49,867 bases of DNA. Source: Hyphomicrobiales bacterium. GTDB taxonomy: Bacteria > Pseudomonadota > Alphaproteobacteria > Rhizobiales > Beijerinckiaceae. Numbering within the stretch: the stretch's first letter is position 1; each line of letters opens with the position of its first letter. Below are positions 1 through 8,746 of this stretch, piece after piece. The position numbers and the translations under genes are program-made. The stretch covers positions 1 through 49,867 of the forward strand of contig RXIY01000056.1 of assembly GCA_003963405.1 (NCBI GenBank), in the 5' to 3' direction. The notes beneath the pieces are model-generated. The model ran no database searches, was not told the origin of the DNA, and worked only from the letters and a program-made list of their open reading frames with translations.

Positions 1-150
1 ACCGGCTACAACGCCCTGCGCTTCAGCGGCGCCAATGTCGGACTGCCGAATGTGGCCTATAATTACGGCCTCGCGACGCGCACCAAATTCGAAGGCAATC
101 TCGTGCAGGCCGGGATCAACCGGCACTTCGATCTGTTCGCGGAGGACTGA
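1..150 (+). CDS. Outer-membrane beta-barrel protein, C-terminal end (partial)
   Basis: The first 150 bases are an open frame ending in TGA at 148-150; the start lies outside the window. The 49 residues alternate polar and hydrophobic positions and contain a GNLVQAGINRHF-like final strand. This is the usual last strand of Omp25/31-type barrels of Rhizobiales (known family pattern), here followed by a short LFAED tail. Only the end is visible, so the exact porin family cannot be decided. A hairpin with a T-rich tail follows directly. Confidence 0.6.
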   Translation, partial: TGYNALRFSGANVGLPNVAYNYGLATRTKFEGNLVQAGINRHFDLFAED

Positions 151-163
151 GCGTAACGAAAGC

Positions 164-197
164 GGCCTGCGCGACATGCGCAGGCCTTTCCCTCTTT
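164..197 (+). terminator. Rho-independent terminator between convergent genes
   Basis: A perfect 9-bp stem, GGCCTGCGC (164-172) with GCGCAGGCC (178-186) and a 5-base loop, is followed by TTTCCCTCTTT. It sits between the stop of the barrel gene (150) and the stop of the convergent dcp gene (200). It fits termination of the plus-strand gene best and may serve both. Confidence 0.75.
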
Positions 198-199
198 GA

Positions 200-2227
200 T
201 CAACCGGAGAATCCGCGCTGGCGCAACAGCGGCTCTGCGGTCGGCATCCGGCCCCGGAAGGACATATAGGCGTCGGCCGCGTCCTGCCGGCCGCCGGCAG
301 AATAGATGAAGCTCTTGAGCTTCTCCGCCACTTCCGGATGGAAAGGGTCGCCCGTCTCCTTGAAAGCCTCAAAAGCGTCGGCGTCGAGGGCCTCGGCCCA
401 GAGATAGCTGTAATAGCCGGCCGAATAGCCGTCGCCCGAGAAGATATGGCTGAAATGCGGGAGCCTGTGCCGCATGGCGATTTCCTCCGGCATGGAAATC
501 CTGCCGAGGCTCTCTCGCTCGAAGGCGCCGACATCCCCGCTAAAGCCCTGGTGAATGTCGAGATCGACATAAGCCGACGCGCAGAACTCGACGGTCGCGA
601 AGCCCTGATTGAAATGGCGCGACGCGACGATGCGCTGGAGGAGATCGTCCGGCATGGGCGCGCCGGTCTCGGCGTGCAGCGCGAACTGCTTCAACACGGC
701 AGGCTCGAGCAGCCAATGCTCGAAGAGCTGCGACGGCAATTCGACGAAATCGCGGGCGACATTCGTTCCAGACACCAGCGGGTAGGTCACGTCCGACAAC
801 ATGCCGTGCAGGGCGTGGCCGAATTCGTGAAACAGCGTGCGGGCGTCGTCAAGGCTGAGAAGCGTGGCCTCGCCGTCTGCGCCCTTGGTGAAATTCATCA
901 CATTGACGATGATTGGCCGCACCTCGCCATCGAGCTTGTGCTGCGCGCGGAAGTCCGACATCCAGGCGCCGCTGCGCTTCGAGGGACGGGCGAAGTAATC
1001 AGCGAGAAAGAGCGCCACATGTCGGCCGTCGCGATCCTGAACCTCGAAGGCGCGCACGTCGGGGTGATAAAGATCGAGCCCCTCGTGCTCGATGAAACGC
1101 AGGCCGAAAAGCCGCTCGGCGACATGGAAGGCCGCCTCGATCATCCTGTCGAGCTGGAAGTAGGGGCGCAGCGTGGTCTGATCGAGGTCGTACGACTGTT
1201 TGCGGACGCGCTCGGCGTAATAGCGCCAGTCATGGCCGGCGACATTGAAATTCGCTCCTTCCGCGTCGACGAGCGCCTGAATGGCCGCGCGTTCCTCTGC
1301 GGCCCGCGCGCGCGCGGGCGCCCATATGCGATCGAGAAGGTCGCGCACCGAGCGCGGCGTCTTCGCCATCGTGTCGTCGAGCTTGTAATCGGCGAAGCTC
1401 TCGAAGCCGAGAAGCTTGGCGCGCTCTTCGCGCAAGGCCAGGATTTCGCGGATGATCGCAGCGTTGTCGGTCTCGCCGCCATTCTCGCCGCGGCGCGTCC
1501 AGGCCTGATAGACGGTCTCGCGCAGATCGCGACGCGCGGCGCTTTGCAGGAAAGTCTCGGCGCTCGAGCGCGCGAGGCTTATCGCATATTTCCCCGGCGC
1601 GCCGCGCTCGGCCGCAAGCCGCGCCGCCGCCGCGCGAAAATCCGCCGAAAGCCCCTCGAGGTCGCCTTCTTCGACGAGCAGCAGCCAGGAAGATTCATCG
1701 GCGAGCACATTTTGCGAAAAGTGCGTCGAGAGCGTCGCGAGGCGCTCCATGATCGCCTTGAGCCGCTCTTGCTGGCGCTCATCCAGCTTCGCGCCGGCGC
1801 GCACGAAATTCTTGTGCGTGAGCTCCAGAACGCGAATCTGCTCCGGCGTCAGGCCGAGCGCCGCGCGCTTCTCGTACAGCGCGTCGATGCGCTGGAAGAG
1901 ATCCCGGTTCATGGAGATTTCGCTCGCGTGCCGCGACAGCGCCGCCGCCATGTCCCGCTCTATGTCCTGAAGCTGCGCATTCGCGTCCGTCGCCGTGAGG
2001 TTCCAGAATACCGAACTCACGTCCGTCAGCGGCTTTCCGGCGCGCTCGAGAGCGTCAATTGTATTCGCGAAGGTCGGAGCCTCGCGGTTTTGCGCGATCG
2101 CCGCGATCTCGGCCTTATGAGAGGCGAGGGCCGCGTCGAAGGCGGGGCGGAAATGGTCGCTTTGAATTTCGTTGAAGGGCGGAAGGCCGAAAGGCGCGTT
2201 CCAGCTTTTGAGCAGCGGGTTGGACAT
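200..2227 (-). CDS. dcp: M3-family zinc peptidase, peptidyl-dipeptidase Dcp / oligopeptidase A type
   Basis: A 675-residue enzyme, matching the 680-residue length usual for Dcp and oligopeptidase A. The zinc motif HEFGH lies at residues 467-471, and the third ligand Glu is in FVELPSQ at about 496. The flanking stretches DDARTLFHEFGHALHG and GYYSYLWAEALDADAF are typical of family M3. There is no signal peptide, so it should act in the cytoplasm or be exported without one. The family cleaves short peptides, with Dcp removing C-terminal dipeptides. The Dcp versus OpdA choice rests on overall similarity and is less certain than the family. It begins at an ATG behind a spacer of about 110 bases that follows the terminator of the upstream gene, so it probably has its own promoter. 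Confidence 0.9.
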   Translation of the reverse strand: MSNPLLKSWNAPFGLPPFNEIQSDHFRPAFDAALASHKAEIAAIAQNREAPTFANTIDALERAGKPLTDVSSVFWNLTATDANAQLQDIERDMAAALSRHASEISMNRDLFQRIDALYEKRAALGLTPEQIRVLELTHKNFVRAGAKLDERQQERLKAIMERLATLSTHFSQNVLADESSWLLLVEEGDLEGLSADFRAAAARLAAERGAPGKYAISLARSSAETFLQSAARRDLRETVYQAWTRRGENGGETDNAAIIREILALREERAKLLGFESFADYKLDDTMAKTPRSVRDLLDRIWAPARARAAEERAAIQALVDAEGANFNVAGHDWRYYAERVRKQSYDLDQTTLRPYFQLDRMIEAAFHVAERLFGLRFIEHEGLDLYHPDVRAFEVQDRDGRHVALFLADYFARPSKRSGAWMSDFRAQHKLDGEVRPIIVNVMNFTKGADGEATLLSLDDARTLFHEFGHALHGMLSDVTYPLVSGTNVARDFVELPSQLFEHWLLEPAVLKQFALHAETGAPMPDDLLQRIVASRHFNQGFATVEFCASAYVDLDIHQGFSGDVGAFERESLGRISMPEEIAMRHRLPHFSHIFSGDGYSAGYYSYLWAEALDADAFEAFKETGDPFHPEVAEKLKSFIYSAGGRQDAADAYMSFRGRMPTAEPLLRQRGFSG

Positions 2228-2337
2228 GGTTTTCCTCGGGAGCGGCGCGCAGGGAAGGCGCAGCCGTTTGATCGAGAATTTAAACCAAAGCGTCGAAAGA
2301 AAAAGGCTCGGCCGGAGGACGTCGGGGGCCTGCGCGC

Positions 2338-2375
2338 AAAGAAAAACGCCCCGCCGTTACATCCACGGTCGGGGC
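2338..2375 (-). terminator. Rho-independent terminator of the sugar dehydrogenase gene
   Basis: On the minus strand a GC stem formed by 2364-2375 and 2347-2357, with one bulged base, is followed by GTTTTTCTTT. It lies about 75 bases after the stop of the minus-strand sugar dehydrogenase gene and before dcp, and so separates the two transcripts. Confidence 0.75.
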
Positions 2376-2447
2376 GCCTCTCGCGCATTGCTGCTGGCTT
2401 GAGGATGAGGCTGGCGAAGCATTGAAGCAAAATAATGGCAGGCCGCG

Positions 2448-4214
2448 TCATCGCCCCGGTCGCCGGCTGATCGACCACACATAGGCCGCCACCGCCGAGA
2501 CATCGGCGTCGCTCAAATCCGCGCCTCCCCTGGGCGGCATCGGGCTTCGGAAGTCTTTCGGCTGGCTCACGCCCTTTGCGATGACGCTGCGGATCGACGC
2601 GAGGCTGCCATCCGCCCACAGCCATTTGCCGCGCGTGAGATCGGGCCCGAGCGGGGACCCCTTGCCATTGGCGCCGTGGCAGCCCGAGCAATTGCCGCCG
2701 GCCTCCTGGCCATTGAAGATGCGCTCGCCCCGCGCCACCTCGGCGTCGCTCGCGCCTTGCGGCGTCGGGAGCTTGCGGCCTTCTTCCACGCCTGCCTGCG
2801 GATTCGTTCCCTCCGGCGGCCCCGCGTCCGCTCCGGCGCTTTGCGCGTAAGCCGCAGGCGCCGACTCGACGCCCGTCGTCGCGACATCGCCATGGAATGT
2901 GATCCGCCAGATGCGCCCGCCCACGTCGTCGGAGACATAGAGCGCGCCGTCTGGGCCGACGGCCAGGCCGGAAGGCCGATGCGCGGCGCCGCCGGGATCC
3001 TTGCTCTTGCCGGCGAAGCCGTCTGCGAAGACGACATAATCGCCCTTGGGCTTGCCGTCGGCCATCGGCTGGAACACGACATTGTAGCCGCCTTGCGGGA
3101 AGGGCGCGCGGTTCCACGACCCGTGAAAGGCGACGAAGAAGCCGCCGTCATAGGCGGCCGGGAACTGCCGGCCGCGATAAAGAGCGAGATCGTTGGGCGC
3201 CCAATGGGCTGGGAAAGCGGCGATCGGACCCCGTTTTTCGGCGCAGACTCCGACGGCGCCGCCGCCGTCGCCCCCATACTCCGGCGCAAGAACGAGCTTG
3301 TGCTGCACCCCGTCATAATAACATTCCGGCCAGCCGTAATCGGCGCCGTCCTTCAGCTCGACGACTTCCTCGGCGGGCAGGTCGCGGCCCTGTTCGGGCG
3401 TGTAGAGCTTCGGCCAGTTCTCCAACAACTGGTCGCGGCCGTGCTGTGTGACGTAGATGTGGTCGCCGTCGATGGCGATGCCCTCGCCATTTCGGTTGCC
3501 CGTCGCGTAGCGTTCGCGGGCCGAGAATTTCTGGTCGGTTTTGCGCGCGTCGTAGCGCCAGATTCCGGCGCGCGTCTCGAGTTCGCGGCAGGGAACGAGG
3601 CCAGGCGATTCGGGTATCCGGTTCTGCGCCTGACAGGCGTTGGTCGCGGAGCCGGAGTCGAGATAGAGATTGCCCCGTTCGTCGATGGCGAAGGGATGCA
3701 TCGGATGGTCGCCCGTCAGCGGCAGACCGGAGATGACGGTTTGCGGTTTTTCGGAAGGAACGATGTCGCCCGGCGAAAGGGCGTAACGCAGGATCCTGTC
3801 GCCTTCTTCGGCATAGAGCGCGCCGTCGAACAACGCGACGCCCGTGCCGCCGGAGCCGCCGGCGACAGGGGTCTCGCCGAAGCGTTTCACGATCTCGGCG
3901 CGGCCGTCGCCGTCGGCGTCCCGCAAGGCGACGAGGAAGCCGCCGGCGGGCGGGCGGGAGCGACCATAGTATCTGCCGCTCCAGGTGTTGACATAGACGA
4001 CGCCGTTCGGCGCGACCGCCATGTGCCGCGCGTGGCCCATGTTATCGGCGAAGATCGTTGCGCAAAAGCCGCGCGGGAGCTTGACGCCAGTATCGCCGCC
4101 GGGACAGGCCGCCGGTCCGGTCCCTTGCGCCAGGGTTGGCGTTCGCATCGACAAAGCCAGCGCGAGCGACGCGAGTGAGACGGCGCACAAGGCGCCCAGT
4201 GAGACTTGCCGCAT
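2448..4214 (-). CDS. PQQ-type sugar (sorbosone-like) dehydrogenase fused to cytochrome c
   Basis: 588 residues from an ATG at 4214 preceded by GGAGG; a start 15 codons upstream has weaker support. The N-terminus is a signal peptide ending near LAQG. Residues 30-440 form a beta-propeller of the soluble glucose/L-sorbosone dehydrogenase family, with repeats such as PSGLAVGPDGALYVSDDVGG. After a Pro/Ala-rich linker comes a class I cytochrome c domain with CSGCH at 509-513 and a PMPP segment as likely axial Met. The domain order implies a periplasmic dehydrogenase that passes electrons from a sugar or aldehyde to its own haem and on to the respiratory chain. Cofactor and substrate are inferred from the family. 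It is the last gene of a possible minus-strand run with the small protein and permease behind it. Confidence 0.82.
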   Translation of the reverse strand: MRQVSLGALCAVSLASLALALSMRTPTLAQGTGPAACPGGDTGVKLPRGFCATIFADNMGHARHMAVAPNGVVYVNTWSGRYYGRSRPPAGGFLVALRDADGDGRAEIVKRFGETPVAGGSGGTGVALFDGALYAEEGDRILRYALSPGDIVPSEKPQTVISGLPLTGDHPMHPFAIDERGNLYLDSGSATNACQAQNRIPESPGLVPCRELETRAGIWRYDARKTDQKFSARERYATGNRNGEGIAIDGDHIYVTQHGRDQLLENWPKLYTPEQGRDLPAEEVVELKDGADYGWPECYYDGVQHKLVLAPEYGGDGGGAVGVCAEKRGPIAAFPAHWAPNDLALYRGRQFPAAYDGGFFVAFHGSWNRAPFPQGGYNVVFQPMADGKPKGDYVVFADGFAGKSKDPGGAAHRPSGLAVGPDGALYVSDDVGGRIWRITFHGDVATTGVESAPAAYAQSAGADAGPPEGTNPQAGVEEGRKLPTPQGASDAEVARGERIFNGQEAGGNCSGCHGANGKGSPLGPDLTRGKWLWADGSLASIRSVIAKGVSQPKDFRSPMPPRGGADLSDADVSAVAAYVWSISRRPGR

Positions 4215-4293
4215 CGCTTGCGCCTCCCTTGTCGCGCAGCCTACTCGTTCGGACGCCAAACTGCGCCTCGGAAGCAGAACCGCGCCCTCTCTG

Positions 4294-4590
4294 TCAGTTT
4301 TCGATCCGTTCGAGGTGCTCCCGCACGGCGATCACGACAGACCCGAATTCCGTCAGGAATTCCGGCTCGCCCCACAGGCAGCGTTCGGTGGCCATAAGAT
4401 AGCGCAGTTTTTCGATGAACTCGGCGTCGCTCCCGCAGGGGCGCATGGCGACGTCATAGCGTGCGAGATCTTCTTCGCGGCTGGCGCTCAGGAAGGCGTC
4501 GTCGTCTTCGTGCGTCGCCTCGAACTTCTCGAACGCCGCACGATGCGCCTTGATGACCTTGGAAAGGCCGGACGAGAGAGATGGGATCAT
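4294..4590 (-). CDS. Small acidic protein of unknown function
   Basis: 98 residues from the ATG at 4590, chosen because AAAGGAG precedes it at good distance; an upstream ATG at 4620 has no such site. The protein is acidic and probably helical, with EKFEATHEDDDAF near the start and one or two Cys in the second half. No signal peptide or membrane segment is visible. I do not recognise a family. It lies between the AI-2E-type permease (72-bp gap) and the sugar dehydrogenase (79-bp gap) on the same strand. Confidence 0.7.
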   Translation of the reverse strand: MIPSLSSGLSKVIKAHRAAFEKFEATHEDDDAFLSASREEDLARYDVAMRPCGSDAEFIEKLRYLMATERCLWGEPEFLTEFGSVVIAVREHLERIEN

Positions 4591-4662
4591 CGGCGCGCTC
4601 CTTTCGCTCCCCCTGTCCAATTATGGGGCGGCCGTCGCCCCTCGCCGCTGTCTCGGGCCGGT

Positions 4663-5769
4663 TCAGCCGCCTATTTTGTCGTCCACCCCGCCCGCGACGG
4701 GCGGCGTGGCGGCGAGGTCGCGCCACAGCGACACCAGCGCCGCCATGATCGCCGGTCCGACGAAAAGGCCTAAAAGCTGAAAGGTTTCGACGCCTCCCAG
4801 GATGCCGAGCAGCACCCAGATGAAAGGCAATTGCGTCTGGCTCCCGATCAAAGCCGGACGGATGAAATGGTCCGCCACAAAGACGACGACTACGCCCGTG
4901 ACGATTATGATCAGCGCCGCCGTCGCGCCGACGCTCACGGCCGCCACAATCGCCGCCACGCCGATGGCGACCGCCGCCGCAAAAGGGATCATGGCGGCGA
5001 TGACGGTCAGTATGCCGAGCAGGATCGGGTGCGGGGTGCGCGTGAGAATATAGCTGACGGTCATGACGAGGCCTTCGCCCAGCGCGACGAGGACGAGGCC
5101 GTTGAGCGTGCCGCGCACCGAGGCGATGACTTGCGTGGCGAGGGTTTCGCCGCGGGCGCCAAACAGCTTGCGGGAGGCCGCTCGCGACTGCGCAATGAAG
5201 GTTTCGCCGTAGAGGAGGAGAAAGAACAGCGCCAGCAGCGAGACGATGAAGAGCATCGTGCGGCGAAGGGCGTTGGCGCCGACCACGGCGCCGAGCTCCC
5301 GCGCCGAGGCTGTGTTGAGCTGATGCAAGAGCTCTTTCGCCCAGCCGGCGTGGGAGAGGTGGCCGGCCCACCATTGGGTGAGCCAGGGGCCGGCATAGGG
5401 CAGGCGCGCAACCTCCTGCGGAACCGGAAGCCCTGCATCTCCCGCCGCCCGCGCATAATCGATGAGCTGACGCAGCTCCACAAGCGCGTCTACCGCAAGC
5501 GTTGCGATCGGGGCGATCACGATCGCCCCGACGAGCGCGGTCAACAGCAAGGCGGTCATTTCGGCGGAGACATGCGCGCGGCCCCTCAATCGCTGATGCA
5601 GCGGCCAGAGCGCCGTCCCGAAGATGAGCGCCCAGACGAGGGCGTGCAGATAGTCGGAGAGGACATAAACGCCTGCGCCGAGCAGCAGGGCGCACACAAT
5701 CGCCGAGGCGACGATCTGCCGCCACGACATGACTTCATCCTGGCTCGCCGGGGCTGTAGTAATTTCCAT
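4663..5769 (-). CDS. AI-2E family transporter (YdiK/PerM-like permease)
   Basis: 368 residues from the ATG at 5769, preceded by AAGGA. The hydropathy pattern is that of the AI-2E exporter superfamily: two N-terminal helices (about 15-60), one near residue 70, a soluble amphipathic stretch with the TQWWAGHL region, then a block of four to five helices from residue 170 to the end. The latter contains GLVLVALGEGLVM and LPFIWVLLGILGG, both characteristic of the family. Members include AI-2 exporters and sodium/proton antiporters, so the substrate is open. It is divergent from dinB across 83 bp. Confidence 0.82.
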   Translation of the reverse strand: MEITTAPASQDEVMSWRQIVASAIVCALLLGAGVYVLSDYLHALVWALIFGTALWPLHQRLRGRAHVSAEMTALLLTALVGAIVIAPIATLAVDALVELRQLIDYARAAGDAGLPVPQEVARLPYAGPWLTQWWAGHLSHAGWAKELLHQLNTASARELGAVVGANALRRTMLFIVSLLALFFLLLYGETFIAQSRAASRKLFGARGETLATQVIASVRGTLNGLVLVALGEGLVMTVSYILTRTPHPILLGILTVIAAMIPFAAAVAIGVAAIVAAVSVGATAALIIIVTGVVVVFVADHFIRPALIGSQTQLPFIWVLLGILGGVETFQLLGLFVGPAIMAALVSLWRDLAATPPVAGGVDDKIGG

Positions 5770-5852
5770 CGAGACGCTTCCTTGCATGGGCCGGCCACGA
5801 GCTCTGACGCTCGGTCGGCCCTTCATTGAGTTCCGGCGAGGGGGACTCGCAC

Positions 5853-6962
5853 ATGGAGGATAAAAAAACACATTGCTCGGCCGGCGCCTCCGCGCCGCGT
5901 AAAATCATCCATATCGACATGGACGCCTTCTACGCCTCCGTCGAGCAGCGTGACGACCCGCAGTTGCGCGGCAAGCCTGTCGCGGTCGGGGGCGCGCGGG
6001 AGCGGGGCGTTGTGGCGGCGGCGAGTTACGAGGCGCGCCGGTTTGGCGTGCGGTCTGCGATGCCGTCGGTGACGGCGCGGCGAAAATGCCCCGACCTCAT
6101 CTTCGTGAGGCCGCGATTTGACGTTTACCGCCAGATTTCTCTCCAAATTCGCGAGATTTTCGCGCAGTTCACGCCCGTCATCGAGCCGCTCGCGCTCGAC
6201 GAGGCCTATCTCGACGTCACCGAAAACCTCAAGGGCATAGCCTCGGCGACCCGGATCGCCGAAGAAATCCGAGTCAAAATCCGTGAAGAGACAGGCCTCA
6301 CGGCATCCGCCGGCGTCTCCTACAACAAATTCCTCGCCAAGATCGCCTCGGATTACCGCAAGCCTGACGGGCTTTTCGTCATCACGCCGCAGTTGGGGCC
6401 GGCTTTCGTAGAAACGCTGGAGGTCGCCCGCTTCCATGGCGTCGGCCCTGCGACGCGGGAGAAGATGAACCGGCTCGGCATCGAGACGGGCGCCGACCTC
6501 AAGGCGCAGCCGCTCGAATTTCTGGAGCGGCATTTTGGCAAGGCGGGCGCTTATTATTATTCGATTGCGCGTGGCGTCGACGCTCGGCCGGTGCGCGCCA
6601 ACCGGATTCGCAAGTCGATCGGCGCGGAAAACACGTTTTCGCAGGATATTTTCGACCTCGCCGCGGCGCGGGCGGCGCTTGCGCCGATCGCCGAAAAGGT
6701 CTGGCGCGCCTGCGAGAAGGATCGGATCCGCGGCCGCGCCGTCACCCTCAAGGTGAAATATGCCGATTTCCGTCTGGTCACCCGCTCGCGAACCGGCGCG
6801 GCGCCGATCGGCGGGCAGGCGGAGTTCCTGGAAATCGCGCTGATGCTGCTCACCCCGCTTTTTCCCAGCGCGAAGGGCGTGCGTCTGCTCGGGCTCAGCC
6901 TGTCGGCGCTCGAAGGCGCAGCCGATGCGCCCAGACAGCTTAGGCTTGACTTAACTTCCTGA
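5853..6962 (+). CDS. dinB: DNA polymerase IV (Y-family translesion polymerase)
   Basis: 369 residues. The ATG at 5853 is preferred over one nine codons upstream because GAGGGGG lies before it. Palm motif IDMDAFYASVEQR (first catalytic Asp at about 22) and LDEAYLDVTE carry the metal-binding acidic residues. The helix-hairpin-helix region FHGVGPATREKMNRLGI and the C-terminal little-finger domain with RGRAVTLKVKYADF follow. It lacks the long C-terminal extension of ImuB, so it is DinB rather than part of an imuAB-dnaE2 cassette. It copies past damaged bases. The C-terminus has no clear QLxLF clamp motif, but QLRLDL close to the end may act as one. Confidence 0.93.
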   Translation: MEDKKTHCSAGASAPRKIIHIDMDAFYASVEQRDDPQLRGKPVAVGGARERGVVAAASYEARRFGVRSAMPSVTARRKCPDLIFVRPRFDVYRQISLQIREIFAQFTPVIEPLALDEAYLDVTENLKGIASATRIAEEIRVKIREETGLTASAGVSYNKFLAKIASDYRKPDGLFVITPQLGPAFVETLEVARFHGVGPATREKMNRLGIETGADLKAQPLEFLERHFGKAGAYYYSIARGVDARPVRANRIRKSIGAENTFSQDIFDLAAARAALAPIAEKVWRACEKDRIRGRAVTLKVKYADFRLVTRSRTGAAPIGGQAEFLEIALMLLTPLFPSAKGVRLLGLSLSALEGAADAPRQLRLDLTS

Positions 6963-7013
6963 TGACATCTTCCGGGTCCAGTTGCCGCTCAGACTTGGAA
7001 TCCGCGCCGAACA

Positions 7014-8159
7014 ATGACGGACCAGCCCAGCCCTTCGCCCATCCGAGTCGCCGAGATTGCGGGAGACGCGGCCTTTGCCGCTCTTGCGACGACCTGGCGC
7101 GACCTGTTCGACGCCACGCCCGACGCGACGCCCTTTGACAGTTACGAATGGCTGTCGGCTTGGCGTCGCCGCCGCGGACGTGGGGAGCCTCTCGCGCTCG
7201 TCGCCTATGAGGACGACATCCCCATCGCCGCCATGCCGCTTATGCGGGTTTCCTGGCCGTTCAATATGCTGAGATGGATGGGCGCTCCCGATTCCGACTA
7301 TCACGACATGGTCGGCGGCCGCCGGCGGGAAGAATGCGCAGCCGCGTTTCTCGCGCATCTCGACGACAGGCCCGGTTGGCGCCTTTGCGACCTGAGGGGG
7401 TTGCGCCCGGAGGCGTTGTCGCGGCTATCGGCTCCGCTGGGCCCGGTCTCGACGGAGCTTCAGCCTTGCGCAGCGTTGAGCTTGCCGGCTTCCCGCGAGG
7501 ACTTCGAACGCGCCATGGCCCGAAAGCTGCGTTGGTCGCTCAAGCGGGGGGCCACGCTGCTGAAGGATGAGTGCGGCGACGTCTCCTTCTCCACCGTGGC
7601 GCGGCCCGAGGATCTGCCCGCCGCGATGGATGATCTTTTCCGCCTCCATACGGCGCGGCTGAACAAGAAGGGCGACCGTGGCGCCTTCGCACAGTCAAGT
7701 TCTCGCCTGTTTCACCAGGAAATCGCCGAAAAATTCCTGGAGCGCGGATGGCTTCGGCTCCATCGGGCGATGGCGGGCGGCTCCTGCATCGCGGCCCTGT
7801 ACTGCTTTCATTTGCGAGGGACGACCTATTACTACCTCGGCGGATTCGATCCGGCTTTTTCGCGCTTCAGCCCCGGCGCTCTCGTCATAAACCATGCCAT
7901 CCTGACGGCGATCGACGAGGGCGCGCGTGAATTCGACTTCATGCGCGGGGCCGAGGATTACAAATCGAGGTGGAAAGCGGAAAGCCGTGTCAGCGGGCGT
8001 ATCGTGTTCGGACCGCGCGGCCGGGTTTCTCGGGTCATTCTCGTAGCCCGCCGTATGGGGCAGACGCTGCGGGGCCTATGGCGGCCGGAAAGCGGCGGCG
8101 GCGCGAAGAACGCCGCCGCGCCGCCGTCTTACTCGTCGAACACGCCTTCCAGCGCGTAG
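7014..8159 (+). CDS. BioF2/CelD-like GNAT acetyltransferase
   Basis: 381 residues with an N-terminal alpha/beta region containing PFDSYEWLSAWRR and a C-terminal Acetyltransf_6 (CelD/BioF2) fold. The latter is shown by YYYLGGFDPAFSRFSPG and the closing FDFMRGAEDYKSRW, the usual signature of this group. Family members are found in cellulose and exopolysaccharide loci and are thought to acylate sugars or peptidoglycan-linked amines; no specific substrate can be read here. The last 31 bp overlap convergently with the end of the fae paralogue. The C-terminal Gly-rich stretch contains the GC hairpin noted at 8092-8119. Confidence 0.75.
   Translation: MTDQPSPSPIRVAEIAGDAAFAALATTWRDLFDATPDATPFDSYEWLSAWRRRRGRGEPLALVAYEDDIPIAAMPLMRVSWPFNMLRWMGAPDSDYHDMVGGRRREECAAAFLAHLDDRPGWRLCDLRGLRPEALSRLSAPLGPVSTELQPCAALSLPASREDFERAMARKLRWSLKRGATLLKDECGDVSFSTVARPEDLPAAMDDLFRLHTARLNKKGDRGAFAQSSSRLFHQEIAEKFLERGWLRLHRAMAGGSCIAALYCFHLRGTTYYYLGGFDPAFSRFSPGALVINHAILTAIDEGAREFDFMRGAEDYKSRWKAESRVSGRIVFGPRGRVSRVILVARRMGQTLRGLWRPESGGGAKNAAAPPSYSSNTPSSA
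8092..8119 (-). terminator. Possible terminator hairpin behind the fae paralogue
   Basis: A 9-bp GC-only stem (8092-8100 with 8111-8119) lies just past the minus-strand stop at 8129 and is followed on that strand by CTTTCC. It is also coding sequence for a Gly-rich end of the convergent gene, which alone could create such a repeat, so confidence is low. Confidence 0.3.
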
Positions 8160-8668
8160 TGAGAGATGGTCTTGCGGTTGGCGATGAGCTCATCGACCGT
8201 GGGCTCGCCCTTGAGCGCGCGGGAGATCGCGAGCTTCGTCGCCTCGTAATTCGTGCGGTAGAGATCCCTTCTGTCGAGGTTCTCGTCCGTGGCGCAGCGC
8301 GGGTCGAGCCAGATCATGATGATCATGCAGAGCTCATTCGCCTGATCCTTCGGAATGAGTCCTTCCGCGACGCAATCGACGATGGCGTCGGCGGTCGCCG
8401 CCTGCACCACGCCGCCGAGCAGCTCGACATAGGCTTCGGACTTCACCGTCATCTTGGTGGTCATCATCGTCGCCGGGCGGACCTGCTGGTTGAGGTCGCG
8501 GATGACGAACATGCGCGGATGGCCCGCGACCTGTCCGGTCATGGAGGCGAAGGCGTGCCCGACCGGCCCCTTCACATTGCCGATCAGAACTTCCGGCATC
8601 GCGTCCGTATATTGCCCGTCCGCCGCGAGAACCGTCGCTTCGCCCGTCGCCAGCCAAATATCGCTCAT
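8129..8668 (-). CDS. Formaldehyde-activating enzyme paralogue lacking the catalytic His
   Basis: 179 residues from ATG 8668 with AGGA upstream. Fold features of Fae are clear: LIGNVKGPVGHAF, MTTKMTVKSEAYVELLGG, and the C-terminal KLAISRALKGEPTVDELIANR. Canonical Fae condenses formaldehyde with tetrahydromethanopterin using a His in the segment VAHIDLIIG. Aligned by eye, the corresponding segment here is DAMPEVLIG, so that His is replaced by Met24. It is therefore a Fae-type protein of the fae2/fae3 kind, probably binding pterin or formaldehyde without the standard chemistry. Its role may be regulatory or sensory (inference). It lies 78 bp behind pyrD on the same strand. Confidence 0.83.
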   Translation of the reverse strand: MSDIWLATGEATVLAADGQYTDAMPEVLIGNVKGPVGHAFASMTGQVAGHPRMFVIRDLNQQVRPATMMTTKMTVKSEAYVELLGGVVQAATADAIVDCVAEGLIPKDQANELCMIIMIWLDPRCATDENLDRRDLYRTNYEATKLAISRALKGEPTVDELIANRKTISHYALEGVFDE

Positions 8669-8746
8669 GGTGCGTCCTCTTGTGTTTGGGATGCGCGCGC
8701 ATAGCATTGCGGGCCGCCGCAGGAAAGCCGGCCGCCCGAGCGCGGC

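Noticed and set aside
338-2425. Long plus-strand open frame opposite dcp
   Set aside because: It mirrors a clear M3 peptidase on the other strand, has Arg-rich low-complexity translation and no family motif; high GC produces such frames.
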